From the NCBI RefSeq assembly GCF_029504655.1, contig NZ_JAQFIL010000001.1:3291001-3355000 (forward strand): a stretch of DNA of 64,000 nt, given 5' to 3'. Below, piece after piece: positions 38,409 to 48,922 of the stretch (its first letter is position 1; every line of letters starts with the position of its first letter). Source of the DNA: Catalinimonas alkaloidigena (GTDB lineage: Bacteria > Bacteroidota > Bacteroidia > Cytophagales > Cyclobacteriaceae). The position numbers and the translations under genes are program-made. The notes under the pieces were generated by a model. That model did not search any database. It was given only the letters and a program-made list of their open reading frames with translations, and was not told the DNA's origin.

Positions 38409-41400
38409 ATGATCAATAAGATTAAGTGGCTTGCTCTACTTGCCTTTCTTTTTACTTTTTCGACTTCTTTATATGCACAATTTGAGAATTGTAATAATGG
38501 CATTGACGACGATGGGGATGGGTATATTGACTGCTTTGACTCCAATTGCAGTACATCACCTTTTTGCCAAAGCTATGAAACAGATTGTACTGATGGCGTT
38601 GATAATGATGGGGATGGCCTGCCTGACTGTCTGGACTCTGATTGTATCTATTCAGGGGTCTGTCCATACGAAACAGATTGTGCGAATGGTATAGATGACG
38701 ATGGGGATGGTTTTTTTGATTATTATGATGGCGACTGTCTGGATTCACCTACTAACCCAAATTCTTACATTACACATATAGCAGACTGTGAGGTCAAACC
38801 TCTGGAAAATGTTTTTGACATAGAAAAAGAATGGGACTCCCCTATGCAGACAAGTGCCACCAGAGGGATGTTCGCATTAGCAGATGTTGACAATGATGGC
38901 ACCCCTGAAGTTGTCTCCTATAATGACGAAACGGGCTACATGTACGTACTTGACGGGAAAACCGGATCTATTGAGCAACAAAAAAGAATAACCAGTAATG
39001 AGCAGTATGCATCATACCCGGCAGTAGGTGATGTTGATAACGATGGGTATGCTGAGATTTTTCATATTGACAGGAAAGGAAAAATAAGGGCATATACGCA
39101 TGACTTGAACGAATTCTGGGCTCCCAAAGATGCTGATGAAAAAAAGCCCAGACCTCCACTTCTTGCTGACTTTAACTATGATGGAGTATCAGAACTTTAC
39201 TATGTAAATGAAATACGTAATGCCAGAACAGGCGATATGATCATAGAGGGTAGTCATGGTACAAGCAAATACAGCGGAGGCAATGACTGGAATAACGAGC
39301 TGGCAGGCGTACCGGTGGCTGTTGATATTCTCCCGGATGGTGCCTGCGGAGCCTGTCAGGGATTAGAGCTGGTCTTAGGTCATGTGATTTATGCAGTAGA
39401 TATCGCCAGCAATAGCATGTATGAGGTGAAGAACATGGATGATGCGGTCTCCAAAACATCAGATTATCATCCCAATGGTTATCGCCCTAAAAGATTCAGT
39501 GGTGAACATATGTGGAGTTCCACCTCAGTCGTGGATTATAATCAGGATGGTTACCTGGACGTGATTTCTAGTGGGACTACTGGCTCATTAAGTGGGCCAA
39601 CTACGATATTCTTTTGGGATTTGCACAATGATGTGGTCAAAACCTATATTCCTTCCCGACCTTTTGCCACCATTCCCGGTGGGTTTGTCAATAGATACCA
39701 GGTATATAATGGAAAATATGTTTGGGCACTAGGTGTAGGCGCACTGAATATAGCCAACATTGATAGCGATCCTGAACTGGAGTGTAGCTTTATGTCCGGC
39801 TCCACCCTCTATGCCCTAGACGAAAACTGGAACCTGGAATGGGCTAATTACGATGATTACTGGGAGGGCTCCTCCGGTTTTACCAGTACTGCAGTATTTG
39901 ACTTTGATGGCAATGGTGCTTCTGAAATTGTTTACCGTGATGAAATCAATTTGTATATCGTAGATGGAACAACCGGCAAACCACTGAACCAGTTTGTAAG
40001 TGCTGATTTTTGTAGCTCTAACACGCATGCTGAATATCCCATTGTTGCCGATGTTGATGGTGATGGTGAAACCGAAATAGTAGTAGTTTGTGGTAGAGAT
40101 AGAAATGAAAAATTTAAAAACGCAAATACCTCAGGAAGCAATCAGAAATATGGCTTTGTGAGAGCATACAAAGCGGCGAATAATAGCTATTGGGTTCCTT
40201 CCAGGAGACTTTGGAATCAGTTTGTGTACTTTAATGTCAATATTAATGATAACCTGTCAATTCCACGTTTTCAGCAACCTCATCACCAAGGATTTGCCCA
40301 AAAATGTAATTTACTTGGTGGTAATGTCCCTAAGTTTTCCCTTAACAAATTCTATAATCAGTCGCCGGTCATTAACTATTGTGGGAACCTTACATTTCCT
40401 GCGGCAAATCTTGAATTTGCTGACAATCCAATTCAGGTTAACCCTCCTACCTGCCCGGACGAAAGATTCCAGGTCAGACTGCGTTTCATCAATACTGGTG
40501 ATCAGGTAGTCTTTAAAGACATTCCGGTGTCATTTTACGCGGATGATCCCGAACAAGGATATAGTAATACTGAACCAAACCCTTTCTTAGAAACTACTTA
40601 TATCAATGTTCCCGGTGGATTAAAGGTAGACCAGCTTCTGGATACTACAATCTGGGTTAACGGTAAAGCAGGTGATTTTACTTTGTATGCTTCTTTAAAT
40701 GATATAGGCCCCTACGACCTTAGTGGCAGCTCTTTATCCAATGAAACCTTCTATCCTATGGATTCTCTTAACGGAGTGATAAGAGAATGTGATGGCACCC
40801 CTACTATTGTAAATATTGATGTTAACCCCTACCCTTTTAATGCCACAGCAGTCCTTCTCAAGGACAATGACAACTGTCCGGGTTCTTTCAACAGTAATGG
40901 CGCAATCACAGCTCATATTACTGGTGATACGCTAGGCTATGTATTTAGATGGTTCAAGGGTAGTAGTACTTCAGGAAGTCCTGATTTTATAGGAGCTACT
41001 CAAAAAGGCTTAACGGGAGGAAAATATACGGTCGTAGCGACGCACACCCTGGCTAACTGCACAGGAAACGCATCTACTGTAGACGTAAGCGATTTATCCT
41101 CACCTCCAGTGATTGATGCTGAAGTAGTATCACTTCAACGCTCATGTGACCCTAACAAACCATCAGGAGAACTTACTGCCTATGTATTACAAGGAACTAA
41201 TAAGGTCAATGCTGGCTATAATTTTTTCTGGTATAAAGGTCAAAACACCGCTATTCCCGCTCGCGTAGGCTATACTGGTGGTGCAAGTGTTGATCAGTTA
41301 TCTGCCGGAATATACAGACTACTGGTGGAACATGCTGCCACTGGTTGTTCTGCTACGATGGATATTGAAATAGAAGAGTCTTTAACTGACCCGCAAATTT

Positions 41401-44400
41401 CTCTGGTTTCAAAGAACGATCAAACCGTTTGTGATCCTTCTCATTATGATGGGCAGGCTAGCGTAAATGTTGATGGTAATACCAGTGATTATGATTTCTA
41501 CTGGTTTGAAGGAAACGTTTCAAGCCTAGACACAACATCCAGCAGTGTAATTGTGAACAATAATATAATCACCGGAATAACTAGTGGTACATATACTGCT
41601 TTTGCTATAGATAAAATCACTCGCTGTACCTCAACTCCCCTCTCTGTGATCATAAAGGATCAGACCTGGAAGCCTGTGGTAATAACTGAAATCGTAAATC
41701 CTCAGGAAGCGTGTGACCCTAGCTTAGCCAATGGTTCTCTCCGTGCCTCTGTGGACGAAAGCACAAAAGGGGGAAGCACTAACGTTACTTCAGGATACAC
41801 ATTTGAATGGTATCTTGGTAATTATGGCGCTTCCAGCATACCGGCAACACCTACAGCAAGTGGAAGTTTAGTAAGTGGACTGGTAGAAGGTAAATACACG
41901 CTTGTGACACGTAACACAACGACCGGATGCCAAACCATTGCTTATGTAACACTACCTGCACAAAAGACAAGGCCTACACTAGATACTCCAAGCATAACAC
42001 ATGCTGTTAATTGTACATCCCCCTGGGGCAGTGAAATAGTTGTAAGCGCAGACGGAGGAATGACCGCCACTGATGGTTACATTTTCCAATGGAGACGAAT
42101 CAGTGACAATACTATTTTGGCTGAGACCAGTGAAACGCTTACTAATATTCCCCCTGGTAAATACGGCATCATGGTTACAAATCCATACGGGTGTACGTCA
42201 CTCAATGAAGTCAATGTTACCATAGAGGATAAAGGGTCAGAACCAATTGTCAACCTACAAGCTGTACCCAATTCAAGCTGTGATGCCTCTCAACCCAATG
42301 GGGTACTAATCGCTAAGGACTTTGTTGGAAATGCGTCTGATTATACTTTTGAGTGGTTTAATAATAACCTGAGTGGAACTCAACTTGCCAGCCTTAACGA
42401 TACGGTTGCCCTCTTGCCGGCCGGGCAATATGCTTTAAGAATTACTGACAACACCACCCAATGTTTTCAGGTGGCTTACGCTAGTATCGGGAATCAAGCA
42501 GGCGTGGCACCTACTATTGATACCCTTTATACCTCAGCCACTACAGATTGTAAACCAGTTTCTGCAGATGGAGAAGTTGCCTTTTATCTTCCCGCTGGCT
42601 TGGCACAATTACCTCCTGGCTTTACGCAAGATAGAACGTATACTTTTGAGATATATAATGGCACCTCTGTTTCTGGCTCACCGGTTCAAACCAATGATCA
42701 TGGGATTTTCAGTGGGTTAATTGCAGGCTCTTATACGGCTATGATCACAGATGACTATAATCATTGCCAGTCACCACCGATGACCATTGAAATCCAAAAA
42801 GCTCCGGGTATTGCGATAAACCTCGATTATTATATTCCTTCCTCAGCCTGTTCTTCTAATGATGGTGCAATGGGAATAAGTGTATCATCAGCAAGTAACA
42901 GTGCTCCTGGTGGTGCTGGATACACCTTCCAATGGTATTATAGGGCTGCAGGAGATCCGCGACCAGGCACTCCTAATCCCGGAACATTAGCAACCGAAAC
43001 CAACTTTATTTCAGAACGCATTGATTTGCTTTCCGGCTATTATACCATTGAGGTGTATGACAATTTCAGCAACTGTGTTGAAACTTCTGAATTTTTCTTA
43101 CCCAATGCTGATCCCCCTCAGGTAACCAATCAAAGTATTGTAGGTACCTCACAATGTTCATCTGGAGACGGTTCCATTTATATAGAAGTTACGTCCCCCA
43201 GCATATTGCTTAATCTATTTCAGGTATTCCTGTATGAGGGGAATAGCATTGATCCTGGTAATCATATTCAGGTATGGACTCCATTAGCACTCCCTACTGA
43301 TGATCATACATATCAGGATTTGCCTGCTGGAAACTATACTATTGCTTTCAGAGAAGTATTTGGCGGGGGTTGCTTTAGCACAGTAGAGAGTTTCACCGTA
43401 CCTGACAATACTCCTACTTTTGAGCTTACTACATCAAACTCAGTAGATTATAGTTGTAGTACAAGTGGTAATGGAAGCCTGACCGTAACTGATATAAAGC
43501 AAAATGGTACTTCTGAAAGTTTGAGCGATTTTAGTTATACCTGGTATGAAGGTATTGGTACTTCAGGTGGCGTAGTAGCAAACTCTCCTAATATATCTAA
43601 TCTTTCATCAGGAAACTATACCATAGAAATAACTGATAATGCCTCAGGAGATGGCCAGGGCTGTACTTACACTAAAACCGTATTTCTGAATAACGTACCC
43701 AAAGTGTTGGCCGTCAGTGATTTTCAATCCGTCCCGAATACGCTTTGTAGCGGTGCAAATGGTCAGATAAGTATTACTGAATTGAGCGAAGATGGTATTG
43801 CGCTTCCCAATACCGCAGACTATACTTTCAGCTTACAGTACTACGCTGGCAATGCTTTGTTGAACCCTGGGTCGGGACAAATTGGAGATCCATTTGTAGA
43901 CTTGCCTGAAGGTACATACTTTGTGCTGGCAGTGAACAACAATACTGATTGTAGCGTACTCTCCCCTCCTATTTCCGTTGAAACAGATACCTACGAACCT
44001 CAGATCAGTCTACTGGCAGACTTTCCTGACTTCAGCTGTTCCGGCGGACAAACCACTGGTGTCCTGGAGATAAGTGCCAACAGTCCGGCAGGCAGTACTC
44101 CTTCAGATTTTGATTATGTCTGGTACCGTGGCACTGTGGTCGACCCTTTAAATCAGTTGTCAGCGACTTACATAGATCCTGTAAATTCTGCCAGAGCCAT
44201 TAACCTAGAAGCAGGCAAGTACATAGTAGAAGTTACTGACAATGCAGGTGCAAGTTTCGCTTGTTCCAGTACCGTCATATTTGAAGTGCTGGATGCTGAG
44301 GACCAAAGAGAAATTTTTCTCACAGGTACTGGTACTGATCCTACTTACTGTGATCCGGCAAACGGAGATGTTAGTGTTGGTACTATTAGTGAACGTTATT

Positions 44401-46835
44401 TCCATAATGGTGCTACAGTGACAACTCCTCAGAGTATCAATGATTATCAATATACTTTACTGGATGATGATCTGAATGTGCTAGAGACGAATACTGACGC
44501 TAGCTTTACCGGTTTGGATGAAGGCTCATACTATGTGCAAGCACAAAATATAAACACGGATAACTGTTTGTCAGACCCGGTAGGTTTTTCATTAGAAAAC
44601 CTTTGTGTACCACCTTTGGTGACTATCAATCTGAATAGTCCTCAATACAGTAATAATCCAGATCCTGCTAGCTGGACAGGTTCTATTTCAGTCATTGTTA
44701 AGGAATCAACTGATAATCCGGTAGACTCAGCAAGTAATCATTTCACCTACACTTATGAAATCTATAAAGCTGATGAATATGGGGCTCCGGGAGCTACTAC
44801 GGTAAATTTCAGTAACCAACCCTATGCGAATAGGCTGGATTCGGGTAATTATGTCATATTTGTTAGAAATAATGTGACCGGTGCTGTCACCACTTCTTCG
44901 ATTTACTTAGAAAAAGTGATCGTTGAACCTGTTTTTGCTGCTGAGGGGCTCCCACAGACAGTCTGTTATCCTGATGGTAGCATCAGCTTATCAGATATTT
45001 CCTTCAATAATGTACAGGATGATCCGGCAAAATATACTTTCTACCTCTACGATAACAGCAGTCTATCCATCATCACCGATTCTGTGCAAGTCACTCAAAC
45101 CGGAGAAGTGTTATTTGAAAATATGGCTCAGGGCAATTTTTATTTACAAGCCAGACATGATAGTTATTATCTTACTTCTGAGATTTACGAAGTTGAGATT
45201 TTGAATATTGCTCAAGCACCAAGCATTGACCTGGATGTCAACAACTTATACCCTCAGCTCAGTTGCCAACCCGAAATTATGGCGACAGGCAAACTGGCAG
45301 TGATTGCCAGCGAGTCTGATGGGAGTACAGAGGATTATCAGTATCAGTGGTACAGAGGCAATTCCACACTTGCTGAAAACCTGATTCGGGGAGCTACTTT
45401 TTCTCAACTGGATAGCATTGCTTCAGGTTTTTATACGGTTGAAGTACAAAATAGCCTTACAAAATGTGTCTCAACACGTACATTTTATGTAGAAGATAAA
45501 TTTGAGACACCTACTGTAAAGTTGAAGTCTGAGTCCTCAACCGTTTGCGACCCTGAACTTGCAAATGGTTTTCTAAGCGCTGATGTAGTTCAACAGGGTA
45601 ACTATTTATTTGAATGGTATCATGGAGAAACTACTGCTGGCCTACCAGCCCATACCGGAAGCAGTTGGGGTGGGTTGGCAGCTGGTACCTATACAGTGGT
45701 GGCAACAGATATGATTACCGGAACATGTTCGTCTTCACCAGTAAGGGTAGAGGTTGAAGATGCATCTGTAACTCCTGTCTTATCTATTGAGAAACTTGCT
45801 GATAACAGTGCTTGTGACCCTACATTGTCTAATGGAGTATTGGCTGCAAATGTCCCTTTCCCAGTGTCAGAATATGAGTACAAATGGTACGATGAAGCAG
45901 GTAATTTGATTGGGGAGGAATCCCGGATTACAAACCTCTCTGAAGGTAGTTACACCTTAGAAGCTCAATATAAACCTACCGGTTGTGTAAATACTGCGGA
46001 GGCGGAAATTGAGCTGGTGCCAATGCGATATGAACCCCTAACTGTTTCCATCAGCTCTCATATGACCAACTGTGCTTTTCCTGACGGCTCCGCTACGGTC
46101 TATTTGTACGAGAACAATGAAACACTTGTCTTTACCTGGTTTGACCAGGCAGGAAATCAGCTGGCTGATGAAAATGTTTTGATCAATGAAGCTGACTTAT
46201 CATCAACAGTAGTAGATCTGACTGCTGGAACATATTATGTTGAGGCATTTGATTTAATTACGGGTTGCAACATACCACGGACTTCGGTAATGATTAAAGA
46301 CGAATCGTATACAGCGCAACATCAAATTGAAGCTAGTCCTGCAACTTGTGAACTAGCTGATGGTACCTTAAAAATCATCCCTCAGGAGAGTATGAACATA
46401 CTTAATGTAAGCTGGACGAACTTACATACCTCTCAAACATTTGAGACCAATTATCAGCTTGATGAAGCTCCCGCAGGGGAATATACCTATGAGATTGTTT
46501 GGGAGAATGGCTGTACCTCATACGGCAGCACCACCCTTACTTCGGATATCAATGTATTCAATGGTATTTCACCTAATGGTGATGGGGATAATGATATATT
46601 TCGCATTGATTGTATTGAACAATACCCTCATAGTTCAGTCAAGATTTTTAATCGTGCCGGAGCATTGGTCTATGAAGTCAAGGGCTATGATAACCGTTCT
46701 ATCTTTTTTGAAGGGCTTGGTAACAGAGGTCTTTACATTGGCAATAAAGAATTACCGGACGGAACATATTTCTATGTAATTGAAAAAAATAATGGAGATA
46801 AGCCTTCAACAGGTTACCTGGAGTTGTTTCGCTAA
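38409..46835 (+). CDS. giant SprB-like surface adhesin with CHU_C domain, 2808 aa
   Basis: A signal peptide (INKIKWLALLAFLFTFSTSLYA) precedes three MopE-type acidic repeats (NCNNGIDDDGDGYIDCFDSNC and two variants, residues about 25-110). A VCBS/FG-GAP propeller follows (ADVDNDGTPEVVSYND, DVDGDGETEIVVVCG, about 140-640). From about residue 820 to 2700 runs an array of about 20 repeats of 90-100 aa, each opening near C-D-P-x4-G-x-L and containing Y-x-F-x-W-Y-x-G and L-x-x-G-x-Y-T-V. The C-terminus is a CHU_C domain (NGISPNGDGDNDIFRIDC, residues 2712-2808). The layout resembles motility adhesin SprB, so surface adhesion or gliding is likely. A PorP/SprF gene lies just downstream on the other strand. 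Confidence 0.9.
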   Translation: MINKIKWLALLAFLFTFSTSLYAQFENCNNGIDDDGDGYIDCFDSNCSTSPFCQSYETDCTDGVDNDGDGLPDCLDSDCIYSGVCPYETDCANGIDDDGDGFFDYYDGDCLDSPTNPNSYITHIADCEVKPLENVFDIEKEWDSPMQTSATRGMFALADVDNDGTPEVVSYNDETGYMYVLDGKTGSIEQQKRITSNEQYASYPAVGDVDNDGYAEIFHIDRKGKIRAYTHDLNEFWAPKDADEKKPRPPLLADFNYDGVSELYYVNEIRNARTGDMIIEGSHGTSKYSGGNDWNNELAGVPVAVDILPDGACGACQGLELVLGHVIYAVDIASNSMYEVKNMDDAVSKTSDYHPNGYRPKRFSGEHMWSSTSVVDYNQDGYLDVISSGTTGSLSGPTTIFFWDLHNDVVKTYIPSRPFATIPGGFVNRYQVYNGKYVWALGVGALNIANIDSDPELECSFMSGSTLYALDENWNLEWANYDDYWEGSSGFTSTAVFDFDGNGASEIVYRDEINLYIVDGTTGKPLNQFVSADFCSSNTHAEYPIVADVDGDGETEIVVVCGRDRNEKFKNANTSGSNQKYGFVRAYKAANNSYWVPSRRLWNQFVYFNVNINDNLSIPRFQQPHHQGFAQKCNLLGGNVPKFSLNKFYNQSPVINYCGNLTFPAANLEFADNPIQVNPPTCPDERFQVRLRFINTGDQVVFKDIPVSFYADDPEQGYSNTEPNPFLETTYINVPGGLKVDQLLDTTIWVNGKAGDFTLYASLNDIGPYDLSGSSLSNETFYPMDSLNGVIRECDGTPTIVNIDVNPYPFNATAVLLKDNDNCPGSFNSNGAITAHITGDTLGYVFRWFKGSSTSGSPDFIGATQKGLTGGKYTVVATHTLANCTGNASTVDVSDLSSPPVIDAEVVSLQRSCDPNKPSGELTAYVLQGTNKVNAGYNFFWYKGQNTAIPARVGYTGGASVDQLSAGIYRLLVEHAATGCSATMDIEIEESLTDPQISLVSKNDQTVCDPSHYDGQASVNVDGNTSDYDFYWFEGNVSSLDTTSSSVIVNNNIITGITSGTYTAFAIDKITRCTSTPLSVIIKDQTWKPVVITEIVNPQEACDPSLANGSLRASVDESTKGGSTNVTSGYTFEWYLGNYGASSIPATPTASGSLVSGLVEGKYTLVTRNTTTGCQTIAYVTLPAQKTRPTLDTPSITHAVNCTSPWGSEIVVSADGGMTATDGYIFQWRRISDNTILAETSETLTNIPPGKYGIMVTNPYGCTSLNEVNVTIEDKGSEPIVNLQAVPNSSCDASQPNGVLIAKDFVGNASDYTFEWFNNNLSGTQLASLNDTVALLPAGQYALRITDNTTQCFQVAYASIGNQAGVAPTIDTLYTSATTDCKPVSADGEVAFYLPAGLAQLPPGFTQDRTYTFEIYNGTSVSGSPVQTNDHGIFSGLIAGSYTAMITDDYNHCQSPPMTIEIQKAPGIAINLDYYIPSSACSSNDGAMGISVSSASNSAPGGAGYTFQWYYRAAGDPRPGTPNPGTLATETNFISERIDLLSGYYTIEVYDNFSNCVETSEFFLPNADPPQVTNQSIVGTSQCSSGDGSIYIEVTSPSILLNLFQVFLYEGNSIDPGNHIQVWTPLALPTDDHTYQDLPAGNYTIAFREVFGGGCFSTVESFTVPDNTPTFELTTSNSVDYSCSTSGNGSLTVTDIKQNGTSESLSDFSYTWYEGIGTSGGVVANSPNISNLSSGNYTIEITDNASGDGQGCTYTKTVFLNNVPKVLAVSDFQSVPNTLCSGANGQISITELSEDGIALPNTADYTFSLQYYAGNALLNPGSGQIGDPFVDLPEGTYFVLAVNNNTDCSVLSPPISVETDTYEPQISLLADFPDFSCSGGQTTGVLEISANSPAGSTPSDFDYVWYRGTVVDPLNQLSATYIDPVNSARAINLEAGKYIVEVTDNAGASFACSSTVIFEVLDAEDQREIFLTGTGTDPTYCDPANGDVSVGTISERYFHNGATVTTPQSINDYQYTLLDDDLNVLETNTDASFTGLDEGSYYVQAQNINTDNCLSDPVGFSLENLCVPPLVTINLNSPQYSNNPDPASWTGSISVIVKESTDNPVDSASNHFTYTYEIYKADEYGAPGATTVNFSNQPYANRLDSGNYVIFVRNNVTGAVTTSSIYLEKVIVEPVFAAEGLPQTVCYPDGSISLSDISFNNVQDDPAKYTFYLYDNSSLSIITDSVQVTQTGEVLFENMAQGNFYLQARHDSYYLTSEIYEVEILNIAQAPSIDLDVNNLYPQLSCQPEIMATGKLAVIASESDGSTEDYQYQWYRGNSTLAENLIRGATFSQLDSIASGFYTVEVQNSLTKCVSTRTFYVEDKFETPTVKLKSESSTVCDPELANGFLSADVVQQGNYLFEWYHGETTAGLPAHTGSSWGGLAAGTYTVVATDMITGTCSSSPVRVEVEDASVTPVLSIEKLADNSACDPTLSNGVLAANVPFPVSEYEYKWYDEAGNLIGEESRITNLSEGSYTLEAQYKPTGCVNTAEAEIELVPMRYEPLTVSISSHMTNCAFPDGSATVYLYENNETLVFTWFDQAGNQLADENVLINEADLSSTVVDLTAGTYYVEAFDLITGCNIPRTSVMIKDESYTAQHQIEASPATCELADGTLKIIPQESMNILNVSWTNLHTSQTFETNYQLDEAPAGEYTYEIVWENGCTSYGSTTLTSDINVFNGISPNGDGDNDIFRIDCIEQYPHSSVKIFNRAGALVYEVKGYDNRSIFFEGLGNRGLYIGNKELPDGTYFYVIEKNNGDKPSTGYLELFR
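40875..46440 (+). repeat. tandem protein-coding repeats (about 20 units of 270-300 bp) in the giant adhesin
   Basis: Repeat starts (the C-x-P/C-S-x-G-type motif) fall near residues 822, 908, 1007, 1100, 1200, 1290, 1379, 1480, 1582, 1681, 1778, 1876, 1979, 2076 (degenerate), 2185, 2285, 2379, 2467, 2554 and 2646. Sequence identity between units is low at DNA level, so recent recombination between units looks unlikely. Positions are estimated by eye. Confidence 0.7.
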
Positions 46836-46865
46836 TACTTATTATTTACTTGATTAACATTTCTG

Positions 46866-46900
46866 AAGAGAAGTATCTCTAGGGTACTTCTCTTTATTTT
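46866..46900 (+). terminator. candidate terminator after the giant adhesin
   Basis: AAGAGAAGTA (46866-46875) pairs with TACTTCTCTT (46885-46894) with a 9-base loop, followed by a T-rich tract (TATTTTTAT). It lies 31 bp beyond the stop codon. Confidence 0.6.
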
Positions 46901-47500
46901 TATATAGAACAAGAACTTGTGTATAAGTTTTTGCCCTGGTTGCTTTTACTCTATTTTAAATAAAAGAATTATCTTAAGATTGAGTCTAAGAAGGCTTTCT
47001 CATAAGAAAATTAGCCCCTTAGTTTAGAAGAGAAGCCATTTCACTCAAAATATTATGTTGGCTTTTAACTCAAATTAGCTCCAATGTATCAATGACTTAA
47101 TTTAGCTTCCTGAATTCTTAAACTTTATTCCTTTTGGTTAACCAAAAAGTGTTACGGCTCAGGAATAAAAACACGAAAATATTTTCCTCAATCGGCTGAT
47201 TTATTAACTAAAACACAAGCTGCAAGAATCCCAAATGTGTTCCTCTCCGCTCATGCCTTCACCTGTCATTTGATATATCTATCAAATGTATAACAGTAAA
47301 TGACAGACCTTTCACACCAGACTTACTGGAAAGTAAGCATACTTGAGTTGTTTTCTTGAAAGTAGCTATAAATGCATTGGATTAAAAGAATGTAACCTGA
47401 CTGCTTTTATGCATATTGATAGCTTGGCAGGATAAGGATAATATACCAGAAGCTATGCACTTTTCTCTATCAAGCTAAGGTTAAAAAATATACCCCCTTT
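46901..47500. other. non-coding gap with palindromes between the adhesin and the PorP gene
   Basis: About 600 bp hold no credible coding frame. Two notable structures are a 16-bp perfect palindrome (TTTTGGTTAACCAAAA, 47142-47157) and a pair of overlapping inverted repeats at 47263-47306. No RNA family is recognised. Confidence 0.6.
47263..47306. repeat. overlapping inverted repeats able to form alternative hairpins
   Basis: CTGTCATTT (47263-47271) is the exact complement of AAATGACAG (47298-47306), while CATTTGATA (47267-47275) is the exact complement of TATCAAATG (47280-47288). The two stems share bases 47267-47271, so only one can form at a time. Confidence 0.7.
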
Positions 47501-47534
47501 AAAAAAAATACCAGCCAGAAGCCGGTACTTTTTT
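47501..47534 (-). terminator. terminator of the PorP/SprF gene
   Basis: On the minus strand TACCGGC and GCTGGTA pair around a 5-base loop, and T-rich sequence follows. The one non-Watson-Crick pair is a G-U on the minus strand but an A-C mismatch on the plus strand, which supports minus-strand use. It lies 26 bp past the stop at 47560. Confidence 0.7.
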
Positions 47535-47559
47535 CTTATTGTTAAGCAAAATTCATTTA

Positions 47560-48489
47560 CTAAAAGTAAGTATGACAACGTTTAGAGTACGGAATGCGGT
47601 AGTTTAACATAAACTCATGTGTGCCATCTGAATATTTTCCTATAACTGAAGTATTAATGTCGTATGAATATCCCATGCTTAAATTCTCACTCATCTTTAG
47701 GCCCATTAGCACTGAAGCAGCATATTCTGTTCTGTAAGTAGCTCCAATTGTCAGAATGTCACTCAACACAAGGTTAGCATTAATATCCATACCTACAGCA
47801 TTTCCTTCCTGAACCCTTAATAAGGCTGAAGGAACCAGTTTAACCTTGTGGTTGATGTCAAACACTACTCCCGTGCTCAACAGATAATAGCGAGACTCCT
47901 TAGCCTGTGATAAAGCTTCTTCCGCACTTGAAAGTTTGTTATTCAACATGTATGGGATGGAAAAACCGGCAAAAAATTTCTGATTACTGAAGTAAACACC
48001 TGAACCAAAGTTAGGATTGAAATCACTTCTAAAACCACTCATTTGCGCATCTGTTTCGCTTTTGAGGTTAAGCTTATTGAAATCAGAGCTCAAACGACTA
48101 AAACCTCCCTGCAAACCCATTGAAAGTGTTCCCATGCTGGTTTTGATCTTATACGCATAAACGAGGTATACCCTGTTATCGGTATGTATACCGATTTGAT
48201 CGTTGCTGGCAAGCATTCCGATGCCAATATTTTTTTCTTTTAGATAGGTATGAGCGCTTACCCCACTGCTTGTAGGAGCACCATCAAAATTTTCCCATTG
48301 TCTTCTATGAAGTGCAGTGATGTTTAATTGGTCCTGGCTTCCCGCATACGCAGGATTTATTGCCAGTCTGTTGAACATAAAGTGAGAATAAATGGGACTC
48401 TGTTGAGCGTTCGCATGAAACACTATTAATAAAAACAATCCAAATAATACAAACTTATTTACCTGACGATTTTTGATCATTGCCTTCAT
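47560..48489 (-). CDS. PorP/SprF family type IX secretion system outer-membrane protein
   Basis: The 309-aa protein has a signal peptide (NKFVLFGLFLLIVFHANAQ) and the family opening QQSPIYSHFMFNRLAINPAYAGSQDQLNITALHRRQWENFDGAPTS. Beta-strand repeats follow (GIGMLASNDQIGIHTDNRVYLVYAYKI, NPNFGSGVYFSNQKFFAGFSIPYML). The end, SMGYSYDINTSVIGKYSDGTHEFMLNYRI, is the conserved C-terminal strand motif. Two nearby starts (48489 and 48480) are possible. In Flavobacterium, sprF adjoins sprB and is needed for SprB secretion or localisation; here the gene is convergent with the giant SprB-like adhesin, consistent with such a pair. Confidence 0.93.
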   Translation of the reverse strand: MKAMIKNRQVNKFVLFGLFLLIVFHANAQQSPIYSHFMFNRLAINPAYAGSQDQLNITALHRRQWENFDGAPTSSGVSAHTYLKEKNIGIGMLASNDQIGIHTDNRVYLVYAYKIKTSMGTLSMGLQGGFSRLSSDFNKLNLKSETDAQMSGFRSDFNPNFGSGVYFSNQKFFAGFSIPYMLNNKLSSAEEALSQAKESRYYLLSTGVVFDINHKVKLVPSALLRVQEGNAVGMDINANLVLSDILTIGATYRTEYAASVLMGLKMSENLSMGYSYDINTSVIGKYSDGTHEFMLNYRIPYSKRCHTYF

Positions 48490-48922
48490 GGCTTTTGCTT
48501 TAATTTCTTTCTGCTTAACAATTTTAAATTATACAAAAACAATATTAAATATGTCTTATGTACTAATTTTAAATAAATGTACAAAAAATATTTATAAAGT
48601 TAAATTATATATTGGATTAGTTATATGTAAGAAAATAACATTGGTACTCGTAATTTGTCATATATTCAAAAAAAATATTTATTTAACATTAAGAATATTA
48701 CCTTCCTATTTCTCAGTATTGTATAATTTTATAGCAATATGAATTTGTTATTGATTAATTTACAATCACTTACACTATTTTTATAATTAACTCAGCTTTA
48801 TAAATATTACATGAAGCGCATGTGAAATAAAAATGAGACAAAAAGCTAAAAAAAATTATATTTCATTCATGTGTTGGTGTAAAGACACATCCTTTTTTGA
48901 TTGGTAAATGAATCTACTTAAG
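48490..48922. other. very AT-rich non-coding region
   Basis: This stretch upstream of the PorP gene is extremely A/T-rich. A plus-strand frame of 89 codons is present but its composition (Ile/Leu/Lys/Tyr-rich, no motif) fits random AT-rich DNA. No clear promoter match was found. Confidence 0.5.

Noticed and set aside
48473..48742. 89-codon plus-strand frame upstream of the PorP gene
   Set aside because: Lies in extremely AT-rich DNA and overlaps the PorP start; Ile/Leu/Lys/Tyr-rich composition is what random AT-rich sequence gives.
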